This document shows positions 6,180 through 10,725 of a DNA stretch of 10,725 nt, in pieces. The number at the start of each line of letters is the position of its first letter. Positions within the stretch are counted from its first letter, which is position 1. Source of the stretch: CAYFSC01 sp964345695. GTDB lineage: Bacteria; Bacteroidota; Rhodothermia; Rhodothermales; Salinibacteraceae. A program made the position numbers and the translations under genes. The stretch covers positions 1 to 10,725 of the forward strand of contig CAYFSC010000106.1 of NCBI GenBank assembly GCA_964345695.1. The letters are read 5' to 3'. The notes beneath the pieces were generated by a model. It was not told the DNA's origin and searched no databases. It saw only the letters and a list, made by a program, of their open reading frames with translations.

Positions 6180-7691
6180 ATGAGTGACGCTGTTCAAGAA
6201 GAATGTGGCATCTTTGGCATTTTCAACACACAGAATGCCGCCCGCCATATCTACTACGGTCTGCATGCCCTCCAGCATCGCGGTCAAGAGTCGTCGGGCA
6301 TCGTGACGTCGACGTACGATGAGACGCGCCAGCAGCCGGTCATGCCCGCGCACAAGGACTTCGGACTGGTGCTCGACGTGTTTGACGACGCGAGCCTGTT
6401 CGAGTCGAAGCTGCTGGGGGACGCCGGCATCGGGCACAACCGCTATTCGACGAGCGGCGCGGCGGCGAATCGCGCCAACATCCAGCCGTTCGTCGTGCAT
6501 CACCGCAAGGGGAACCTCGCCCTCGCGCACAACGGCAACCTGTCCAATGCCCGCGAGCTGCGCAACAGCTTTCGCGAACAAGGGACCCTCTTCCAGACGA
6601 CCTCCGATTCGGAGCTCATCCTTCACCTGACGGCCCAGAGCCGACGCGACGATCACGTCGACCAGATCATCGACGCGCTGATGCAGGTTGAAGGGGCCTA
6701 CTCGCTCGTCATGCTCACCGACGAGCATCTCATCGCCGTGCGCGACCCGAACGGATTTCGCCCGCTGGCCCTTGGGCGTCTCGGCGATCCCGACCAGCCG
6801 GGGGGCGCAGGATACTGCGTCGCCAGCGAGACGTGCGCCTTCGACATGATCGGGGCCGAGTACGTGCGCGACATCGAGCCGGGCGAAATCCTCGTCATCG
6901 ACCGCGAAGGCTGCGCCGACGGAGGCGACTTTAAGAGCTACGAGATCCCGACGAAGTACGGCGTCAGCCAGTGTGTCTTCGAGTACGTCTACTTCTCCCG
7001 GCCCGACTCGAAAATCTTCGGCGAGATGGTCGACAAGGTGCGGCGGCGCCTCGGCGTGGAGCTCGCCAAGGAGGCGCCCGTGCCGGAGGTGCCTGAGGAG
7101 GAGAAGGAGCCCATCGTGATCCCGGTGCCCGACTCCGCCAACACCTCCACGCTCGGCTACGCCATGCAGTGCCAGGAGATGGGCCGACGCTGTCGCTTCG
7201 AACTCGGACTCATCCGCAATCACTACGTCGGACGCACTTTCATCGCACCGGGACAGGACCGGCGCGAAATGAAGGTGCGTTGCAAGTTCAATACTGTTGA
7301 GGGACTCTTGAAAGACCGCACGGTGATCGTCCTCGACGACAGCATCGTCCGCGGCACGACGGCGCGATACCTCGTGAACATGCTGAAAGAGTCGGGCGCC
7401 AAGAGCGTGCACTTCCGCGTCTCCGCCCCGCCCGTCGTGAGCCCGTGCTTCTACGGCATGGACTTCCCGGACAAGGACGAGCTCCTCGCCAATCAATTCG
7501 ACAGCGTCGACGAAATCCGCGACTGGCTCGGCGTCGATTCGCTTTCCTACCTCTCTGTGGAGGGCTTGATGCGCGCCGTCACGTCCGCCAACCACAGCGA
7601 TCTCGGCTACTGCAATGCCTGCTTCACCGGCAACTACCCGGTTCCCGTCGACAAGGACGTGACGAAGGAAGAAAACGAGTGGCAGGTGTGA
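6180..7691 (+). CDS. purF: Amidophosphoribosyltransferase PurF
   Basis: A 503-residue enzyme for the committed step of purine synthesis, making 5-phosphoribosylamine from PRPP and glutamine in the cytoplasm. The first eight residues, MSDAVQEE, look like a short propeptide; removal exposes the N-terminal nucleophile Cys9 of CGIFGIF in the Ntn-hydrolase glutaminase domain. Other glutaminase landmarks are LQHRGQESSG (31-40), GHNRYST (85-91) and AHNGNL (116-121). The phosphoribosyltransferase domain has the PRPP motif VIVLDDSIVRGTT (382-394). Cys265, Cys423, Cys478 and Cys481 (CNAC) sit where B. subtilis-type PurF binds its 4Fe-4S cluster, so this is the iron-sulfur form and not the E. coli form. 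An acidic, proline-rich segment (PEVPEEEKEP, about 302-311) looks inserted before the PRPP domain. I chose the ATG at 6180, not the in-frame ATG at 6090, because of the propeptide-Cys arrangement. There is no Shine-Dalgarno. Confidence 0.97.
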   Translation: MSDAVQEECGIFGIFNTQNAARHIYYGLHALQHRGQESSGIVTSTYDETRQQPVMPAHKDFGLVLDVFDDASLFESKLLGDAGIGHNRYSTSGAAANRANIQPFVVHHRKGNLALAHNGNLSNARELRNSFREQGTLFQTTSDSELILHLTAQSRRDDHVDQIIDALMQVEGAYSLVMLTDEHLIAVRDPNGFRPLALGRLGDPDQPGGAGYCVASETCAFDMIGAEYVRDIEPGEILVIDREGCADGGDFKSYEIPTKYGVSQCVFEYVYFSRPDSKIFGEMVDKVRRRLGVELAKEAPVPEVPEEEKEPIVIPVPDSANTSTLGYAMQCQEMGRRCRFELGLIRNHYVGRTFIAPGQDRREMKVRCKFNTVEGLLKDRTVIVLDDSIVRGTTARYLVNMLKESGAKSVHFRVSAPPVVSPCFYGMDFPDKDELLANQFDSVDEIRDWLGVDSLSYLSVEGLMRAVTSANHSDLGYCNACFTGNYPVPVDKDVTKEENEWQV

Positions 7692-7696
7692 CGGCC

Positions 7697-7731
7697 GGGA
7701 AGGGGAGAATGGGGGAAGAGGGAAGGGGGAG
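7697..7731 (+). repeat. Purine-rich tract downstream of purF
   Basis: This stretch of 35 nt is G or A at every position but one (T7710), and begins six bases after the purF stop. It is the 3' end of the left-hand sequence before the assembly gap. Such mirror-like polypurine runs can adopt triplex structures and often disturb sequencing. It may explain why the assembly broke nearby. Confidence 0.6.
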
Positions 7732-7766
7732 CAGGCCGCACGGATCGCGCGCTCCGAACTCGGAAC
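7727..7766 (+). repeat. Left copy of a 40-nt direct repeat abutting the gap
   Basis: These 40 bases, beginning GGGAGCAGGCCGCACGG and ending CGAACTCGGAAC, are identical to 7867-7906. This copy ends exactly where the run of N begins, and the other starts exactly where it ends. That is what two overlapping contig ends that were never merged would look like. A true duplication cannot be excluded. Confidence 0.95.
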
Positions 7767-7866
7767 NNNNNNNNNNNNNNNNNNNNNNNNNNNNNNNNNN
7801 NNNNNNNNNNNNNNNNNNNNNNNNNNNNNNNNNNNNNNNNNNNNNNNNNNNNNNNNNNNNNNNNNN
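7767..7866. other. Assembly gap of exactly 100 N
   Basis: One hundred consecutive N, a common placeholder for a gap of unknown size. It lies in the convergent intergenic region between purF and the secreted lyase-like gene and interrupts neither. Open frames translated through it are artefacts. Confidence 0.99.
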
Positions 7867-7906
7867 GGGAGCAGGCCGCACGGATCGCGCGCTCCGAACT
7901 CGGAAC
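7867..7906 (+). repeat. Right copy of the 40-nt direct repeat abutting the gap
   Basis: Identical to 7727-7766 over all 40 bases and starting at the first base after the N run. If the two copies are one locus read twice, the true purF-to-lyase spacer shrinks from 236 to about 96 nt and no sequence is missing. Confidence 0.95.
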
Positions 7907-7928
7907 CCCGAACTCGGAACCAGGAACT
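7894..7928 (+). repeat. Degenerate 7-nt tandem repeat, five units
   Basis: Five successive heptamers: CCGAACT, CGGAACC, CCGAACT, CGGAACC and AGGAACT. The two types alternate, making a 14-nt higher unit. The last base is the first plus-strand base of the TCA that encodes the lyase-like gene's TGA stop, so the array abuts the coding region. A partial copy (CCGAACT, CGGAAC at 7754-7766) ends at the gap, so more units may be hidden. Heptanucleotide tandem repeats are known between genes in other GC-rich and filamentous bacteria, such as the STRR families of cyanobacteria. Confidence 0.8.
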
Positions 7929-10597
7929 CATTTTTGATGGGTGGTGGGCACGGCGGGCGCGTCGATGTCGGGCACGCCGTTCGTCTCCAGCCAGTGGACG
8001 AGGTACGGGATGTTGTAGATGTGCGTCCAGCCGAAGACGCGGAGGCCTCCGCTCAGGCGCCAGATACCCGGTCCGCCACGCTGCCGGTCTTGGGGAAGAC
8101 GACTCACTGCTTCGAGGGATTCGGCGACCGCTTTTCGCGTTTCCCCATTCATGATGGACGTCGACAGTTCATCGGTTTTGAGCACCTGCGCGCGACGCAC
8201 GGCCTCGCGAAACAAGCTCGGCTCTTTCGACACCTCGTACCCTGCCAGAAGCGTTGAGATGCTCGACAGGTACGACTCCATCTGGTGGTCGAGCGGCGGA
8301 TTGTCGCGCACATACCGGGCGTGGCGGACGAGTGCCTCTTCGGCCTCCTCGTCGCCGGTCAGCTGAACGTACTTCCGCAATCCGTTGGCCACGTACACCT
8401 GCGTGTAGCCGTAGCGGTCGATGATCATGTTGCCCCCGTTCTCTCGTTGCAGCCGGATCATGCGGTCGACGCGGTCGTCCAGCTCTTTGCGGATGGCGGG
8501 GTCCTTTGTCGCGTCGTAGACTTCCACGAGGTTCCAGACTGAAAGATAGAGGCGGCGCCCCGTCAGGCCGTGCTCGCCGAAGATGCGGCGCTGGTAGTAG
8601 TCGGCCGTGAGGCGCGCCACATCAAGGCCGCGGTGCTCGCCGGCGAGGTAGTAGGCGGCCACCCAGCCGGGGGTCCACACGTGCGCACTCATGAGGCCGG
8701 CCCACTGGTGGCGCGCGTGGCGCCGTCCCATGCCGAGATACGGGGTGCCCGCTGAATCGTCGAGCGTGTCAAAGTAGTCGAGTGAGGCGTTCGTGTCGCC
8801 GCGATAGGTCGGACCGGTCGGCCAGTGCACATTGTCGACGTCCATCGCATGGCGGCTCTTCGACAGAGCCGTGAGGTAGGCCTCCCGGTTGCCGGTACGC
8901 AAGAAGTGAAGCCACCACATGAAGTCGGTGGCCGGTTCGTTGTTGGTCCACAAAAACCAGCGGTTGCGGAAGTAATAGTTCTTGCCCTCACCGTAGTAGA
9001 ACATGCCCCACCATGGGGCCCATTTCTGGTTGAAGCGCCACCAGTCGAACTTGTAGTCGAGCCCGCGTTCGTACGCCGTAAACCGGTCGGAGCGTGGGGC
9101 CATCGGTCCGTAGACGCGGCTGTCGGCGTACCATTGCGGCGGCGCGTGGGCCACGGGCGGATCGAGCACGTAGTCCATCGTTCGTTGGAGCGCGTCCGTC
9201 GTCGTGGATGCCGGGTGGAAGTGGTAGATGGCCTCCGTCGTCTTCGTCGTGCCCGTCGCAAAGTTGTCGACGAGATTGGCGTCGGGTTCCGCATCCGTGC
9301 GGGCGAAGTTCATCGGCTCCGCAGCGGGCGACCAGTGGTATGCCGTTATGCGCTTCGCCCCGGGCTGCACGCTCAACTCCTTCGGATACTCCTCGGTGAA
9401 GTGGCGGACGCCCACGCCAATGCCCCACCGGTCGTCGCGCACGTCCATCCACCCGACGGCCCGTGCGGCATCGCGCTGCGTCGTGGAGTCGGCGAGAAGA
9501 CGGGCGCCAACGTTCTGAATCCGCTGCGTGTTGGACGAGGTCGAGTCGCCGCGCATCGGCCCGGTCTGTACGACAGAGAGATGCTGCTGGGCATCCACGG
9601 CTCCCTCGATCATCTCTGGCGCGTTCGGATTCCACCAGTCGCCGTTTCGCAGCGCTGTGCGGTAGCGGACCGGGCCGTCGAACTCCTCGTTCAGCGCGAG
9701 TCCAGCCGCCCGGATGCGGTCGTTGGCCTGCGTCCACCGCGGATCGCCCTCCAGACTGTCTTCGCTCACGATGCGGTTGGGGCGCGTCGCGATGAGGCCG
9801 TGCTGCCCGTCGATGGGCGGATGCCGGTCCGGGTCGCCGGTGTAGGTGATCGTGTGCAGCACGCGCAGATACGGCTTTCCGGCGTACGCGTGAATGCGGA
9901 GCGTAAACGGCGAGGGATTGTTGTCACTGCGCGCGTACCGGTACTCACCCTCGACGCGGACGGTGGCGTGCAGCGGCCCGGAGCCCTTCTCAACGAACGT
10001 CTGCTCCACGACCGCACGGGATGAATCCGGACCGTTCGGGTCGACGAGGTCGAGGAACGAGCCGCGCCCCTGCGGACCCGTGGCGATGACGTCGTCCGGC
10101 TCGAAGCCGTCGCCATCGAGGTCGAGCTGCACGCGGTCGAGAAAGCCGCTCGGGGTGGCGTCGGGATCGGAGTGCTGGATGCGAGCGCGCAGTGGCCCGG
10201 TTGTGATCTCGGCGAATCCGTCGCTCGTCTGATCGTTGACGACCGTCACGCGGTCGCCCGTGATCGGCGCGCGGCGCACGTCGGGGCCGTACTCCACGAC
10301 GTAGCGGTCGCTTTCCGTGGCGAAGAAAAAGACCCAGACCCACTTCAGGCTGGAGTCGGCCGGTTTCCACGTCGTCACCGTGGTGACCTGCGAGGGGATC
10401 TCCTGTCCGTCCGGTGTGAGGACGCGCACGTGGTCCGGCGAATGCAGCGCGCCCTGCGGGAACGGAAGGCCCACCGTCAGCGGTGCGCCCGGCGACGGCG
10501 CCTCGACCGTGATGGGCACCTGGTCCGCCGCCGTCGCGGGAGCGGTCCCGACGAGCAGCAGGACGAGCAAGGCGGTGAGGCCAGCGCGCGAGCCCAT
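7928..10597 (-). CDS. Secreted PcRGLX/YetA-like (PL26-type) polysaccharide lyase-like protein
   Basis: An 889-residue exported protein. The signal peptide is clear: MGSRAG, a Leu/Val core (about 7-17) and a likely signal peptidase I site in PATAADQ (about 20-26). The next region (about 28-115), with PLTVGLPFPQGAL, PSQVTT and SLKWVWVFFF, matches my recollection of the RIFT-barrel N-terminal domain of PcRGLX (exo-rhamnogalacturonan lyase) and B. subtilis YetA. A beta-rich central region follows. From about 485 on, the Trp/Tyr/His-rich sequence (HWPTGPTYRGDT at 591-602; HARHQWAG and HVWTPGWVAAYYLAG around 627-652) fits an alpha/alpha toroid. LDLDGDGFEPDD (157-168) resembles a calcium-binding Asp loop. 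The role would be pectin-type glycan breakdown outside the cytoplasm, but catalytic residues and substrate are inferred, and a non-lytic relative is possible. No SusC/SusD or other CAZyme genes adjoin it. A GTG at 10636 would add 13 residues; I prefer the ATG because the signal peptide follows it directly. Confidence 0.7.
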   Translation of the reverse strand: MGSRAGLTALLVLLLVGTAPATAADQVPITVEAPSPGAPLTVGLPFPQGALHSPDHVRVLTPDGQEIPSQVTTVTTWKPADSSLKWVWVFFFATESDRYVVEYGPDVRRAPITGDRVTVVNDQTSDGFAEITTGPLRARIQHSDPDATPSGFLDRVQLDLDGDGFEPDDVIATGPQGRGSFLDLVDPNGPDSSRAVVEQTFVEKGSGPLHATVRVEGEYRYARSDNNPSPFTLRIHAYAGKPYLRVLHTITYTGDPDRHPPIDGQHGLIATRPNRIVSEDSLEGDPRWTQANDRIRAAGLALNEEFDGPVRYRTALRNGDWWNPNAPEMIEGAVDAQQHLSVVQTGPMRGDSTSSNTQRIQNVGARLLADSTTQRDAARAVGWMDVRDDRWGIGVGVRHFTEEYPKELSVQPGAKRITAYHWSPAAEPMNFARTDAEPDANLVDNFATGTTKTTEAIYHFHPASTTTDALQRTMDYVLDPPVAHAPPQWYADSRVYGPMAPRSDRFTAYERGLDYKFDWWRFNQKWAPWWGMFYYGEGKNYYFRNRWFLWTNNEPATDFMWWLHFLRTGNREAYLTALSKSRHAMDVDNVHWPTGPTYRGDTNASLDYFDTLDDSAGTPYLGMGRRHARHQWAGLMSAHVWTPGWVAAYYLAGEHRGLDVARLTADYYQRRIFGEHGLTGRRLYLSVWNLVEVYDATKDPAIRKELDDRVDRMIRLQRENGGNMIIDRYGYTQVYVANGLRKYVQLTGDEEAEEALVRHARYVRDNPPLDHQMESYLSSISTLLAGYEVSKEPSLFREAVRRAQVLKTDELSTSIMNGETRKAVAESLEAVSRLPQDRQRGGPGIWRLSGGLRVFGWTHIYNIPYLVHWLETNGVPDIDAPAVPTTHQK

Positions 10598-10725
10598 TCG
10601 AGCAGCGAAGATGGAGAACAAGGTCGGCGTAGGCACGGGCTTGGGTCGTGAGAATGGGATCGATGGCGCGGGCGGACGGCAGACGGCGGACAGCAGCAGG
10701 GTGAGACATCGTTCAGAGCGCAGCC
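10598..10725 (-). other. Upstream region of the lyase-like gene, to the window edge
   Basis: This stretch should hold the promoter and leader of the minus-strand lyase-like gene. I see no clear hexamer pair. The first 39 nt could be coding if translation starts at the GTG at 10636. A short heptamer run lies at 10673-10700. Nothing else is recognisable before the window ends. Confidence 0.4.
10673..10700 (+). repeat. Short degenerate 7-nt repeat upstream of the lyase-like gene
   Basis: Four successive heptamers: CGGACGG, CAGACGG, CGGACAG and CAGCAGG. The first three differ from each other at one or two positions; the fourth is poorer. The unit differs in sequence from the one at 7894-7928 but has the same period. 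Confidence 0.5.

Noticed and set aside
7727..7928. CRISPR array or attachment-site pair at the repeats around the gap
   Set aside because: There are only two 40-nt copies and no spacer series, cas gene, integrase or tRNA. The heptamers are directly adjacent, without spacers.
6129..7931. Long minus-strand open frame antisense to purF and crossing the gap
   Set aside because: It runs through the 100 N and mirrors purF codons. The GC-rich third positions of purF keep the opposite strand open, and the translation resembles no protein family.
8825..10024. 399-codon plus-strand frame antisense to the lyase-like gene
   Set aside because: Arg/Val-rich shadow of a real gene with a signal peptide on the other strand.

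Overview
The window looks like chromosome from a GC-rich member of the Bacteroidota/Rhodothermota side of the tree. A Salinibacter-like halophile is my best guess. This rests on high GC, acidic core enzymes (PurQ, PurF), signal-peptide-bearing envelope proteins, and the lack of a recognisable Shine-Dalgarno sequence before any of the seven genes. No rRNA or marker gene confirms it. The content is mostly ordinary housekeeping. I see no tRNA, rRNA, CRISPR array, transposase, phage gene or defence system.

Layout: (1) 1-224, no gene, but two hairpin-forming sequences downstream of a rhomboid gene. (2) A minus-strand block, read right to left: acyl-CoA dehydrogenase (3511-1967), purQ (1889-1182), rhomboid protease (860-225). 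The first two are 77 nt apart and may be cotranscribed; the rhomboid sits behind a 321-nt spacer. (3) A 532-nt divergent intergenic region (3512-4043) containing three consecutive, imperfect tandem duplications of different unit lengths. (4) A plus-strand pair: an NSS-family sodium-coupled transporter (4044-5408) and a small DUF2279/YfiM-like envelope protein (5470-5895). (5) A good sigma70-like promoter candidate (5973-6001), a long leader, and purF (6180-7691). (6) A convergent intergenic region (7692-7927) with a purine-rich tract, a 100-N assembly gap flanked exactly by identical 40-nt sequences, and a degenerate 7-nt tandem repeat running into the stop codon of the next gene. (7) A large secreted protein on the minus strand (10597-7928), best matched to the PcRGLX/YetA-like (PL26-type) polysaccharide lyase architecture. 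Its upstream region carries another short run of 7-nt units.

Functionally, PurF (step 1 of de novo IMP synthesis) and PurQ (glutaminase subunit of the FGAM synthase step) serve the same pathway but lie in opposite orientations about 4.3 kb apart, so they are not one operon. purL and purS are not in the window. The acyl-CoA dehydrogenase belongs to fatty-acid beta-oxidation. The transporter, rhomboid, DUF2279 protein and lyase-like protein are envelope or exported functions with no obvious shared pathway. I found no convincing new biological system. The items most worth a second look are the repeat-flanked gap with its heptamer repeats, the tandem duplications in front of the transporter, and the identity of the secreted lyase-like protein.
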